61,660 nucleotides of DNA from NCBI GenBank assembly GCA_947456185.1, contig CANGPW010000004.1, positions 1-61,660 of the forward strand, given 5' to 3'. This document shows positions 45,340-53,728 of the stretch, piece after piece (the first letter of the stretch is position 1; each line of letters starts with the position of its first letter). The notes beneath the pieces are model-generated. The model was not told the origin of the DNA. It ran no database searches and saw nothing but the letters and a program-made list of their open reading frames with translations. The stretch is from Bacteroidota bacterium (GTDB lineage: Bacteria > Bacteroidota > Bacteroidia > UKL13-3). The position numbers and the translations under genes were made by a program.

Positions 45340-45978
45340 TTGATTTTTAAAACTCCATATCAATTCATCGCCATTGAAGGCAATATAGGTGCAGGTAAAA
45401 GCACTTTAGTAAACATGCTTTCTGATGTTTTAAAAGCAAAAAAAATATTGGAAGAGTTTGAAGACAATTCATTTCTTCCAAAATTTTACGAAAACAGAAG
45501 CCGGTATGCTTTTCCATTAGAAATGAGTTTTTTGGCAGCTCGATTTAACCAATTAAAAAAACAATTGGTGGAAGATAAATTGTTTGGCGAGCCAATTATT
45601 AGCGATTATATTTTTGCAAAATGTTTGTTGTTTTCTCAAAACACATTAGACCATGACGAGTATAAATTATACCGTCAAATGTTTGAAATTATTAATTTTC
45701 AAATTCCACAACCCGATTTATTAGTATATTTACATGCGCCCGTTGAAAAATTGCAATGGAATATTTCGAACCGAGGTAGGGTTTATGAAAAAAAAATAGA
45801 CGATAATTATTTACAAAGTCTGCAAGAAACTTATTTTAAATACATGAATAGCCAAACAAATACAAGGGTTTTGGTGGTTAATTGTGCGGGATTAGATTTT
45901 GTAAATAATACCAATGATTTTGATTTTTTATTGCAGGCCATTTGCAAAGACTTTCCTTTTGGAATGAACTATTTATAA
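45340..45978 (+). CDS. deoxynucleoside kinase
   Basis: dNK/dGK-family kinase phosphorylating deoxynucleosides for salvage. 212 residues: P-loop GNIGAGKST at 14-22, the EEFEDNSFLPKFYENRSRYAF substrate-site segment, ISDYIFAKCLLFS (DR[YS]-like position), LLVYLHAPVEKLQWNISNRGR and the LID-type arginines in NRGRVYEKKI. The start is TTG at 45340: an in-frame TGA at 45325 and the P-loop 13 codons in leave no ATG or GTG. Its TAA (45976-45978) abuts the stop of the convergent pseudouridine synthase. Nucleoside specificity is not evident. Confidence 0.9.
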   Translation: MIFKTPYQFIAIEGNIGAGKSTLVNMLSDVLKAKKILEEFEDNSFLPKFYENRSRYAFPLEMSFLAARFNQLKKQLVEDKLFGEPIISDYIFAKCLLFSQNTLDHDEYKLYRQMFEIINFQIPQPDLLVYLHAPVEKLQWNISNRGRVYEKKIDDNYLQSLQETYFKYMNSQTNTRVLVVNCAGLDFVNNTNDFDFLLQAICKDFPFGMNYL

Positions 45979-46623
45979 AAAAGTTGGCATTTCGGTTTCA
46001 ATTAAAATTGGCTCCTTTTTTACCGGATGAACAAAACTTAAACTGAACGAATGCAAACAAATACTTCCATTTCTATTTGGTGTTTGTGCGCCATATTTTA
46101 CATCGCCAACTATGCTGCAACCAATATATGCCAGCTGTGCCCTAATTTGATGTTTCCGGCCCGTTAATAATTTTATTTTTAGCCAACTGTATCGTCCTTC
46201 TTTTTTCAAAACAGTATATTCCAATTGTGCTTTAATGGCTTTGGTAACTTCTTCATCAAATGCTTTGGTCATGTTTTTGGTTTCATCTCTGCGCAACCAA
46301 TGTGTGAGCAATCCGGTGGCACTTGGCGGACAATTATGAACTTTGGCTATGTAATGTTTTTCTACTTCACGCTTTTGAAAAATTTCATTCATGCGCACCA
46401 AAGCTTTACTGCTTTTAGCAAATAATACCAAACCACTAACAGGCATGTCAATTCTATGAATAACGCCTAAAAAAACATCACCAGGTTTTTGTTCATTCAC
46501 TTTGATGTATTGTTTCACCTCGTCCTCCAAACTTTTAGGCTTGTGAGGTTCCGGCTGCACCGTTTGTCCGCTTTGTTTTAAAGCAGCTATTAAGTGATTG
46601 TCTTCGTATAGGATTTGAACCAT
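45973..46623 (-). CDS. RluA-family pseudouridine synthase
   Basis: 216 residues, catalytic domain only (no S4 RNA-binding domain). Motifs: ILYEDNHLIAALKQSG, VIHRIDMPVSGLVLFAKSSKA with the catalytic Asp in HRID, and the C-terminal LLTGRKHQIRAQLAYIGCSIVGDVKYGA. Isomerises uridine in rRNA or tRNA; target unknown. The start at 46623 (MVQILYEDN) is preferred, since the upstream in-frame extension is encoded by spacer word repeats (GATTGAAAGATTGAAAG) and opens with TTG. Tail-to-tail with the kinase gene, with no room for a terminator between them. Confidence 0.9.
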   Translation of the reverse strand: MVQILYEDNHLIAALKQSGQTVQPEPHKPKSLEDEVKQYIKVNEQKPGDVFLGVIHRIDMPVSGLVLFAKSSKALVRMNEIFQKREVEKHYIAKVHNCPPSATGLLTHWLRRDETKNMTKAFDEEVTKAIKAQLEYTVLKKEGRYSWLKIKLLTGRKHQIRAQLAYIGCSIVGDVKYGAQTPNRNGSICLHSFSLSFVHPVKKEPILIETEMPTFL

Positions 46624-46736
46624 TTGGCGATTGAAAGATTTAGGGATTTTTGATTGAAAGATTGAAAGATTACAAAAATTAAAAGATAACAAAGTTGGAA
46701 TTGCTTTTTTTGTTATTGACCATATACAAGTTGCCT

Positions 46737-46760
46737 CCTTCGACTCCGCTCAGGATGACA
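46737..46760. repeat. dispersed intergenic word TTCGACTCCGCTCAGGAT
   Basis: A GC-rich 24-bp sequence in the panB-rluA spacer. The same word is very common between genes in many Bacteroidota (from memory). Usually it forms inverted pairs; only one arm is evident here. Confidence 0.75.
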
Positions 46761-46816
46761 ACGTGAGCTTTCAGCATTTTACTTCGCAATTTTGTCACTT
46801 CGAACTTCGCACTTTT

Positions 46817-47632
46817 TTAGTATTGTTCTTTTTCGTTCGGAAAATCTACTGATTTTACATCGGATACATATTGTTCCACTGCACCTTTTATTTCGTCAAA
46901 TAAATTTAAATACCTGCGTAAAAATTTGGGTGAAAAATCTTTGTTGATGCCTAACAAATCGTGGCTTACCAATACTTGTCCGTCAACATCTGAACCGGCA
47001 CCAATGCCTATCACCGGAATTTTTACTAACTCAGTAACTTGCTTGGCTAACTTCGATGGAATTTTTTCTAATACTATTGCAAAGCAACCTGCTTCTTCTA
47101 ATAATTTGGCATCGTGTAATAATTTTTGAGCTTCTAAATCTTCTTTTGCTCTTACTTCATAAGTGCCAAATTTATAAATGCTTTGAGGTGTTAAACCCAA
47201 ATGGCCCATTACAGGAATTCCAGCTGTTAAAATTCTTTTGATAGATTCCACCACTTCTTCGCCACCTTCTAATTTAACAGCGTGAGCTTCGGCTTCTTTC
47301 ATAATTCTAATAGAAGAATTCAATGCCTCTTTTGAATTACCTTGATAACTTCCAAATGGTAAATCAACCACCACCAAACAACGATTTACAGCTTTTATTA
47401 CCGAAGCCGCATGGCTAATCATTTGATCTAAAGTAATTGGCAAAGTTGTTTCATGACCGTGCATCACATTGCTTGCACTATCGCCAACAAGCAATACATC
47501 AATTTTTGCCTCATCAAAAATTTTTGCCATGCTGAAATCGTAAGCGGTAAGCATGCTTATTTTTTCGCCACGCATTTTCATTTCTTGTATGCTATGTGTG
47601 GTAATTTTTTTATACTCTTTATGAACGCTCAT
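46817..47632 (-). CDS. panB: 3-methyl-2-oxobutanoate hydroxymethyltransferase
   Basis: First committed step of pantothenate synthesis: transfers a hydroxymethyl group from methylene-THF to alpha-ketoisovalerate. 271 residues. Motifs: [41 protein letters not shown] (Mg-binding Asp), [43 protein letters not shown] and [22 protein letters not shown]. The start at 47632 (MSVHKEYKK) is preferred to a TTG seven codons upstream. Divergent from the 47737 lipoprotein gene. Confidence 0.97.
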   Translation of the reverse strand: MSVHKEYKKITTHSIQEMKMRGEKISMLTAYDFSMAKIFDEAKIDVLLVGDSASNVMHGHETTLPITLDQMISHAASVIKAVNRCLVVVDLPFGSYQGNSKEALNSSIRIMKEAEAHAVKLEGGEEVVESIKRILTAGIPVMGHLGLTPQSIYKFGTYEVRAKEDLEAQKLLHDAKLLEEAGCFAIVLEKIPSKLAKQVTELVKIPVIGIGAGSDVDGQVLVSHDLLGINKDFSPKFLRRYLNLFDEIKGAVEQYVSDVKSVDFPNEKEQY

Positions 47633-47736
47633 GGTCTTTTTATTTTTTTTCAAATGTAGAAATAAAACCTTTAATCAAAATTATTTGTCATATAATTAAA
47701 TCAATTAAATTTCAAAAGCTATATTGCCGGCCCAAA

Positions 47737-48702
47737 ATGAAGAAAAATATCATCATATTCCTAGTATTGCTAAGCGTAATGGCTTGCGATAATTCGTTAG
47801 AAATAAATGCACCTTACCGAGAAATACCGGTAGTTTATGGCTTTATAGATAAAAATGAAACTATTCAATATTTAAGAATTCAAAAAGTTTTTCAAAATTC
47901 CATTGAAATTAAAGCAAGTGAAGCCGCTAAAATTACCGACTCACTTTACCTGAATAATTTATTAGTTCAATTAATTGTAAATAAAGACACCATCAATTGT
48001 ATTAGAACAAATAATATTCCTAAAAATGCTGGCTTATTTGCCAATGATTCAAATTATATTTACCAAACAAATCCTTATAATTGGTTAGGTGTAGGTTTGG
48101 CAAAAGTTAATTTATTAATCAGAGACACTGTTAATGGAAATATTTTTACTTCCAGTTGTAATTTAATTGGTGACCAAATCATTGAGCAAAGAAATATTAC
48201 AATTTCAGAAAACACAAATAACCTTTTTACATTTAGGTATTTTGTAAATAAATCGGCATATATAATAGATGCAGCAGTTAGGCTAAAATACATGGAAGCA
48301 CTCAATAGCAATCCGAGTTTTTATGTTGAAAAATATTACGATTATTATGTTCAATCGGGAAAAGAAACAGTTAATTACAATGCAAATGACCCAGTTTCAG
48401 AGCGAATTAAATCAGTAGATTTATTAAACAATTGGAGACAATTTTTTGCAACGCAATCAAAAAATGTAATCAGAAAATATATTGGCGTAGAGTATGTTAC
48501 CTGGGGTGCAGGCCCCGATTTTTTAGACATTCAAGAACAAAACAAACCTAATATTTCATTTGTACAAAAACACACAGATTATACCAATATAAAAGGTGGT
48601 TTGGGTATTTTTACCTCAAGAACATTTAATAGACAACCATTAATTTCATTAGATTCAAATTCTATTGTATTAATTAATACATTGCCTCAATTTCAGAGAT
48701 AA
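47737..48702 (+). CDS. putative lipoprotein, DUF4249-like
   Basis: 321 residues with lipoprotein signal MKKNIIIFLVLLSVMAC (Cys17). The following region, DNSLEINAPYREIPVVYGFIDKNETIQYLRIQKVFQ, is reminiscent of DUF4249 lipoproteins (a propeller/Ig-like family often near TonB receptors), but the match is weak and no TonB-dependent receptor is adjacent. Mostly beta, with no catalytic motif. Followed by a strong terminator, so separate from dnaK. Function unknown. Confidence 0.65.
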   Translation: MKKNIIIFLVLLSVMACDNSLEINAPYREIPVVYGFIDKNETIQYLRIQKVFQNSIEIKASEAAKITDSLYLNNLLVQLIVNKDTINCIRTNNIPKNAGLFANDSNYIYQTNPYNWLGVGLAKVNLLIRDTVNGNIFTSSCNLIGDQIIEQRNITISENTNNLFTFRYFVNKSAYIIDAAVRLKYMEALNSNPSFYVEKYYDYYVQSGKETVNYNANDPVSERIKSVDLLNNWRQFFATQSKNVIRKYIGVEYVTWGAGPDFLDIQEQNKPNISFVQKHTDYTNIKGGLGIFTSRTFNRQPLISLDSNSIVLINTLPQFQR

Positions 48703-48733
48703 ACTTTATATCAAAAATCAAAAATTCTGTCAT

Positions 48734-48762
48734 AATAGCTGCCAAAAGGCAGCTATTTTTTT
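48734..48762 (+). terminator. terminator of the 47737 lipoprotein gene
   Basis: AATAGCTGCC / GGCAGCTATT, perfect 10-bp stem with AAAA loop, followed by a T-run. Confidence 0.9.
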
Positions 48763-48815
48763 GTTGTTTTTAAAAAAATAAGCCATTTTTTTTGTGTTCT
48801 TGTAAAAAATTGCCT

Positions 48816-48831
48816 TGGCATTATGATTGAC
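48816..48831 (+). promoter_or_regulatory. possible sigma-54-like promoter of dnaK
   Basis: TGGCAT-TATGA-TTGAC has the TGGCA-N6-TTG spacing of -24/-12 (RpoN) promoters but carries TTGAC rather than TTGC. It lies 27 nt before the dnaK ATG. Weak, sequence-only call. Confidence 0.25.
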
Positions 48832-48857
48832 AATATTTGTAAAAAATTACAAAGATT

Positions 48858-50765
48858 ATGAGTAAAATAATAGGCATAGATTTAGGAACAACAAACTCTT
48901 GCGTTGCAGTAATGGAAGGCAACGAACCAGTAGTTATTGCTAACAGCGAAGGACGTAGAACAACTCCATCGATTGTAGCATTTATTAAAGATGGTGAACG
49001 TAAAATTGGAGACCCTGCAAAACGTCAGGCAGTTACTAATCCAAAAAACACCATTTCATCCATCAAACGTTTCATGGGTAACACCTACGACCAAGTTTCA
49101 AAAGAAATTAGTCGCATGTCGTACACGGTAAAAAAAGGTGATAACAACACACCTCGTGTAGAAATTGATGGTAGATTATATACACCTCAAGAACTTTCAG
49201 CAATGATTTTGCAAAAAATGAAAAAAACTGCTGAAGATTATTTAGGGTATGAAGTAAAAGAAGCTGTAATTACCGTTCCTGCATACTTTAACGATGCACA
49301 ACGCCAAGCTACTAAAGAAGCTGGAGAAATAGCTGGTTTAACTGTAAAACGTATCATTAACGAACCAACTGCAGCTGCTTTGGCTTATGGTTTAGACAAA
49401 ACTTCAAAGAAAGATACTAAAGTAGTAGTTTTCGATTGTGGTGGTGGAACGCATGACGTTTCGGTTTTAGAAATGTATGATGTGGATGGAACTGGAACTT
49501 TTGAGGTTAAAAGTACTGATGGCGATACGCACTTAGGTGGTGACGATTTTGATCACGTATTAATTGATTATTTAGCTGACGAATTTAAAAACGATGAAGG
49601 CATAGATTTACGCAAAGACCCAATGGCTTTACAACGTTTGAAAGAAGCTGCTGAAAAAGCAAAAATTGAACTTTCAAGTTCAACTCAAACTGAAGTAAAT
49701 TTACCTTATATTATTCCTGTAGACGGAATTCCTAAGCATTTAGTAAAAACAATTACCCGTGCTAAATTTGAACAATTAGCTGATAGTTTGATTAAACGTA
49801 CCATTGAGCCATGTAAAACTGCTTTGAAAAATGCAGGTTACAGCATTAGTGATATCGATGAAATTATATTAGTAGGTGGTTCCACTCGTATCCCTGCCAT
49901 TCAAGAAGCAGTAGAAAAATTCTTTGGAAAAGCTGCATCTAAAGGAGTAAATCCTGATGAAGTAGTGGCCATTGGTGCTGCCATTCAAGGTGGAGTTTTA
50001 ACAGGAGAAGTAAAAGATGTATTGTTATTAGATGTAACTCCTTTAAGTTTAGGAATTGAAACTATGGGTGGTGTGTTTACTAAATTAATAGATGCAAACA
50101 CCACTATTCCAACTAAAAAATCGGAATCATTTAGTACTGCTAGCGATAACCAACCAAGTGTTGAAATACATGTATTACAAGGCGAACGCCCGATGGCAGC
50201 TCAAAACAGAAGTTTAGGTCGTTTCCATTTAGATGGTATTCCTCCTGCACCTCGTGGAGTTCCTCAGGTAGAAGTTATATTTGACATTGATGCCAATGGT
50301 ATATTGCACGTAAGTGCAAAAGATAAAGGCACAGGAAAAGAACAAAAAATTAGAATTGAAGCATCATCGGGATTAAGTGATGACGATATTAAACGCATGA
50401 GAGCTGAAGCTGAAGCAAATGCTGACGCGGATAAACTAGCAAAAGAAGAAGCAGAAAAAATTAACATGGCTGATAGCTTAATATTCCAAACTGAAAAACA
50501 GATCAAAGAATATGGCGAAAAAATTCCTGTTGAGAAAAAAGAAGCAATCGAAAAAGGTTTAGAAGAATTGAAAGCTGCTCACACAGCAAAAGATTTACCT
50601 AGAATAGATGCTGCTTTAGAAGCACTAAATACTGCTTGGGCTGCTGCTAGTGAAGATATGTACAAAGCTACTCAAAACGAGCAACCAACAGAAGGCGAAC
50701 CAAATGCTGATGCTGGTGCAACTGATAGCAATACAGAAGATGCTACTTTTGAAGAAGTAAAATAA
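48858..50765 (+). CDS. dnaK: chaperone DnaK (Hsp70)
   Basis: ATP-dependent chaperone. 635 residues: nucleotide-binding domain with [56 protein letters not shown] and [18 protein letters not shown], substrate-binding domain with [14 protein letters not shown], and the C-terminal helical lid ending DATFEEVK (EEVD-like). At phosphate-2 the sequence is [12 protein letters not shown] where most DnaK have FDLGGGTFDVSI; the catalytic Asp and Gly residues are kept. Monocistronic: no grpE or dnaJ adjacent; strong terminator follows. Confidence 0.98.
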   Translation: MSKIIGIDLGTTNSCVAVMEGNEPVVIANSEGRRTTPSIVAFIKDGERKIGDPAKRQAVTNPKNTISSIKRFMGNTYDQVSKEISRMSYTVKKGDNNTPRVEIDGRLYTPQELSAMILQKMKKTAEDYLGYEVKEAVITVPAYFNDAQRQATKEAGEIAGLTVKRIINEPTAAALAYGLDKTSKKDTKVVVFDCGGGTHDVSVLEMYDVDGTGTFEVKSTDGDTHLGGDDFDHVLIDYLADEFKNDEGIDLRKDPMALQRLKEAAEKAKIELSSSTQTEVNLPYIIPVDGIPKHLVKTITRAKFEQLADSLIKRTIEPCKTALKNAGYSISDIDEIILVGGSTRIPAIQEAVEKFFGKAASKGVNPDEVVAIGAAIQGGVLTGEVKDVLLLDVTPLSLGIETMGGVFTKLIDANTTIPTKKSESFSTASDNQPSVEIHVLQGERPMAAQNRSLGRFHLDGIPPAPRGVPQVEVIFDIDANGILHVSAKDKGTGKEQKIRIEASSGLSDDDIKRMRAEAEANADADKLAKEEAEKINMADSLIFQTEKQIKEYGEKIPVEKKEAIEKGLEELKAAHTAKDLPRIDAALEALNTAWAAASEDMYKATQNEQPTEGEPNADAGATDSNTEDATFEEVK

Positions 50766-50785
50766 TCAATAGTTTTATTAAGTAT

Positions 50786-50821
50786 AAAAAACCAAGAGTT
50801 TAATTACTCTTGGTTTTTTTT
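50786..50821 (+). terminator. terminator of dnaK
   Basis: AAAAAACCAAGAG / CTCTTGGTTTTTT stem flanking TTTAATTA, ending in T8. Confidence 0.9.
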
Positions 50822-50907
50822 GTTCTTAACAAAAGTACATCCTCCATTGTTGGAACTATCATAGGCGAATTGATTAAAACAATTAGTAATTTGAAAATTA
50901 CTTTTAC

Positions 50908-50915
50908 TATATTTG
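50908..50915 (+). promoter_or_regulatory. candidate -7 box of the toxin-antitoxin operon
   Basis: TATATTTG matches TAnnTTTG, about 17 nt before the antitoxin ATG. A TTTG at 50890-50893 is only 14 nt upstream, short for a -33 element. Confidence 0.4.
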
Positions 50916-50931
50916 AATTTTAAAAATAAAC

Positions 50932-51168
50932 ATGACCATTACCGCGCTCAAAAAAGAACTTTATAAAACAATAGATGCTATTGAAGACAATGCTATCTTG
51001 GAGGCTGTTTACACCATTTTAAAACCAAAAAGTGTAACAAAAAAAGTGATGGTTCCAATGAGCAAAACAGAATTTTTAAATAGAAATGCAGCATCTCAAA
51101 AAGACATAGAAAACGGAAACTTAATTAGTCATAAAGCTTTAAAAAAGCAATTTGCTAAAACAAAGTGA
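50932..51168 (+). CDS. putative antitoxin of a ParE-type module
   Basis: 78 residues, charged, no membrane segment. N-terminus MTITALKKELYKTIDAIEDNAILEAVYTIL resembles the short helical antitoxins (addiction-module, RHH-less type) found before relE/parE genes in Bacteroidota; the C-terminal ISHKALKKQFAKTK is basic and would wrap the toxin. The assignment depends mostly on its position: its stop overlaps the toxin start by 4 nt (GTGA). Preceded by its own -7 box, so an autoregulated two-gene operon is likely. Confidence 0.75.
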   Translation: MTITALKKELYKTIDAIEDNAILEAVYTILKPKSVTKKVMVPMSKTEFLNRNAASQKDIENGNLISHKALKKQFAKTK

Positions 51169-51488
51169 AAAAGTTAAACATTTTATGGACTGCATTTGCA
51201 TCTAATTGCCTATTGGAAATTCATGAATATTTATTGGAAGAAACTAAATCAGAGACTATAGCTAATAATTATTGCAATAAATTAATAGAAAGTGTTGAGT
51301 ATTTATCTACTCAACCTGAAGCTGGTCAAATAGAACATTTATTACATAAATTAGGTCAAAACAGTAGGTATATTATTGAAGGAAATTATAAAATAATATA
51401 TGAATATAATGAAAAACAAATTATCATTACTGACCTATTTCATACCAAGCAAAATCCTTCAAAAATATTTACACGAAATAAAAAATGA
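51165..51488 (+). CDS. RelE/ParE-superfamily toxin
   Basis: 107 residues. The ParE pattern is clear: N-terminal beta-strand LNILWTAFASNCLLEIHEYLLEE, helix pair with NNYCNKLIESVEYLSTQPEAGQIE, then RYIIEGNYKIIYEYNEKQIIITDLFHTKQNPSK, the characteristic final sheet. ParE members poison gyrase and RelE members cut mRNA; the sequence favours the ParE side, but the target is not certain. Starts with GTG at 51165 overlapping the antitoxin stop codon, so translation is coupled. Confidence 0.85.
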   Translation: MKKLNILWTAFASNCLLEIHEYLLEETKSETIANNYCNKLIESVEYLSTQPEAGQIEHLLHKLGQNSRYIIEGNYKIIYEYNEKQIIITDLFHTKQNPSKIFTRNKK

Positions 51489-51528
51489 GGTTTAAAAAAA
51501 CTTCTATAATAAAAGCCAATCGTAAACT

Positions 51529-51536
51529 TATCTTTG
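51529..51536 (+). promoter_or_regulatory. candidate -7 box of the helicase gene
   Basis: TATCTTTG matches TAnnTTTG; predicted transcript start about 12 nt before the ATG at 51555. Confidence 0.4.
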
Positions 51537-51554
51537 TTGTTTAACAAAACATCC

Positions 51555-52697
51555 ATGTCATTTAATTCCCTCGGTTTATCTCGCGATTTATTATATGCTT
51601 TAGAAAAGCAATTTTATACCCAACCATACCCTATTCAAGAACAAGCAATTCCTGAAATTTTAAAAGGGAATGATATTCTTGGAATAGCTCAAACAGGATC
51701 AGGAAAAACAGCCAGTTTTGTAGTGCCTATTTTACAGTTATTGCAAAGCAAACCAATTCCTAAAAATAGACATATTAATACGCTGGTGCTTGTTCCTACA
51801 AGAGAATTAGCCATTCAAGTTGAAAAAGTTTTTAAGGCATTTAGTAGTTTAATGGAACAAAAAATTAAATCGTTAGCGGTTTATGGTGGCGTGTCTATTA
51901 ATCCTCAAATGATACAATTACAAGGTGTAGAAATATTAGTGGCCACACCAGGCAGATTATTAGAATTAGTAGCTAACAATTCAGTATTTTTAACTGATGT
52001 TTCAGTTTTGGTTTTAGACGAAGCAGATAAAATGTTAAATCTAGGTTTTAAAGAAGAAATGGGAAATATTTTAAAATTACTTCCTAAAAAGCGCCAAAAC
52101 CTTTTATTTTCTGCCACCTTAGGAAGTGATATTACTTCATTTACCGATGTACTTTTAAATAACCCTGTAAAAATTGTAATAGAACAAGAATCCCAAAACT
52201 TAGATTTAATTACTCAATTAGCTTATTCAGTGGAAGAAAATAGAAAAGGTCCATTATTGCGATATTTAATAAACACGCATGAAATGAAACAAGTATTGGT
52301 TTTTACGTCATCAGTATTTAGGTCAGATGCGGTGGTTAATAAACTAATTGATAACGGCTATACAGCAACAGCAATGCACAGTAAAAAAAGCCAAGGAGGA
52401 AGAGAAGATGCCTTACGTAAATTTAAAAATGGTGAAGTACAAATTTTAGTAGCCACCGATTTAATGAGCCGAGGTATTGATATTCCTTTTTTGCCTTTTG
52501 TTATAAACTATGAATTACCCCGATCACCAAAGGATTATATTCATAGGATAGGAAGAACTGGAAGAGCTGAAAACGCGGGAACTGCTATTAGTTTAGTGAA
52601 TGAAGAAGAAAAGCATCATTTTGGAGTAATACAAAAAAAGATGAAGAAACAAGTAGCATTGATTCCTTCAGATGAAATTGACCTGAAAGGTTATTAA
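51555..52697 (+). CDS. DEAD-box ATP-dependent RNA helicase (RhlE-like)
   Basis: 380 residues, essentially the two RecA domains. Motifs: Q motif FNSLGLSRDLLYALEKQFYTQPYPIQEQAI, I AQTGSGKT, Ia PTRELAIQ, Ib ATPGRLLE, II LDEADKML, III SAT, IV LVFTSS, V ATDLMSRGIDIP, VI HRIGRTGRAENAG. There is almost no C-terminal extension; the last residues EIDLKGY are encoded by GACCTGAAAGGTT, a word also found in the intergenic repeat at 28966. RNA unwinding in ribosome assembly or mRNA decay. The start at 51555 is preferred over a TTG at 51534, which lies in the -7 box. Confidence 0.95.
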   Translation: MSFNSLGLSRDLLYALEKQFYTQPYPIQEQAIPEILKGNDILGIAQTGSGKTASFVVPILQLLQSKPIPKNRHINTLVLVPTRELAIQVEKVFKAFSSLMEQKIKSLAVYGGVSINPQMIQLQGVEILVATPGRLLELVANNSVFLTDVSVLVLDEADKMLNLGFKEEMGNILKLLPKKRQNLLFSATLGSDITSFTDVLLNNPVKIVIEQESQNLDLITQLAYSVEENRKGPLLRYLINTHEMKQVLVFTSSVFRSDAVVNKLIDNGYTATAMHSKKSQGGREDALRKFKNGEVQILVATDLMSRGIDIPFLPFVINYELPRSPKDYIHRIGRTGRAENAGTAISLVNEEEKHHFGVIQKKMKKQVALIPSDEIDLKGY

Positions 52698-52702
52698 ACA
52701 AA

Positions 52703-52736
52703 AAAACGGCAAGTAAAATATATTACTTGCCGTTTT
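52703..52736. terminator. bidirectional terminator between the helicase gene and atpG
   Basis: Perfect 14-bp stem AAAACGGCAAGTAA / TTACTTGCCGTTTT with 6-nt loop AATATA. Ends the ATP synthase operon on the minus strand. Confidence 0.92.
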
Positions 52737-52759
52737 ATTATATTATTATTGTATAAAAA

Positions 52760-53641
52760 CTAAGAACTTAAAGCCGCTGCACCACCAACAATTTCTGAAA
52801 TTTCAGTGGTAATGGCTGCTTGACGAACTCGGTTATATTCTACTTTTAATGATTTTAATAATTCACCAGCATTATCAGTAGCTTTGTCCATTGCAATCAT
52901 CCTTGCACCATGTTCTGAAGCTAAAGAATCTAACATTGATTTTAAAACTTGTGTTTTTAAAATTCTAGGTATTAATTCCAATAATATTTCTTCTTTGTTT
53001 GGTTCAAACAAATAGTCATTTTTTACACCTGAATTTGCAGTTAAACTAGTTGTATCAATTGGTAAGAATTGCTCTGCACTTAAAATTTGTGTAGCGGCAT
53101 TTTTAAACTGATTATAAACTATTTCTACAGCGTCAAATTTTCCTGCTTTAAAATTACTCAAAATGTATTCACCAATGGCAAATCCAGTTTCAGCATTTGC
53201 GGTAAGCAATGATTCTTTGAAATTATCAATGTAATTTACTGGTTGTTTTGAGAAATATTCATGGCCTTTTTTACCAATTCCCATTACACTGATTCCGCCA
53301 TTAGCTTTTTGAGTTGGGTATTTGTCTGCAATGGTTTTGTTTGCCATTTTTATTACATTGGCATTAAACGAACCACACAAACCTCTATCGCTAGTAATTA
53401 CTACTATTAATACATTTTTTATTGGCCTAGCATCAAAATATACTTTTAATGAATCAACATCAATGCTATCAGACAAATTGCTTAAAATACCATTTAACTT
53501 AGCTGCATAAGGGCGCATTAAGGTAATGGCATTTTGGGCTCTTCTTAACTTAGTAGCCGAAACCAATTTCATGGCTTTGGTTATCTGTTGTGTGGAAGTA
53601 ACCGATGCTATTCTTATTCTAACTTCTTTTAAATTTGCCAT
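52760..53641 (-). CDS. atpG: ATP synthase F1 gamma subunit
   Basis: Central rotor shaft of F1. 293 residues with the conserved termini: N-terminal LKEVRIRIASVTSTQQITKAMKLVSATKLRRAQ and C-terminal ASEHGARMIAMDKATDNAGELLKSLKVEYNRVRQAAITTEISEIVGGAAAL, plus the mid-protein ITSDRGLCGSFN. Last gene of the operon; atpD and atpC (beta, epsilon) do not follow, as is normal for Bacteroidota, where they lie elsewhere. The 87-nt spacer to atpA holds an imperfect inverted word repeat. Confidence 0.97.
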   Translation of the reverse strand: MANLKEVRIRIASVTSTQQITKAMKLVSATKLRRAQNAITLMRPYAAKLNGILSNLSDSIDVDSLKVYFDARPIKNVLIVVITSDRGLCGSFNANVIKMANKTIADKYPTQKANGGISVMGIGKKGHEYFSKQPVNYIDNFKESLLTANAETGFAIGEYILSNFKAGKFDAVEIVYNQFKNAATQILSAEQFLPIDTTSLTANSGVKNDYLFEPNKEEILLELIPRILKTQVLKSMLDSLASEHGARMIAMDKATDNAGELLKSLKVEYNRVRQAAITTEISEIVGGAAALSS

Positions 53642-53649
53642 TTTTCAAT

Positions 53650-53708
53650 TAGGTGATTGGTTAATAAGTTGATTGGTTAATAAAGTAAAAACCTATTAAC
53701 AAATCAAC
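53650..53708. repeat. imperfect inverted word repeat between atpA and atpG
   Basis: GTTGATTGGTTAATA (53668-53682) and TATTAACAAATCAAC (53694-53708) match as inverse complements at 13 of 15 positions; GTGATTGGTTAATAA words precede. Could form an intercistronic hairpin. Confidence 0.65.
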
Positions 53709-53728
53709 CTATCAACTTTTTACTATTA

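Noticed and set aside
46624..46692. N-terminal extension of the pseudouridine synthase
   Set aside because: Starts with TTG and is made of GATTGAAA word repeats; the MVQILYEDN start fits the family.
46734..46760. Insertion-sequence end
   Set aside because: The word matches a dispersed Bacteroidota repeat; no transposase frame, terminal inverted repeat or target duplication nearby.
49429..49450. Inactivating change at the DnaK phosphate-2 loop ([10 protein letters not shown])
   Set aside because: Cys and His replace Leu and Phe, but the catalytic Asp and Gly residues remain, so function should be kept.
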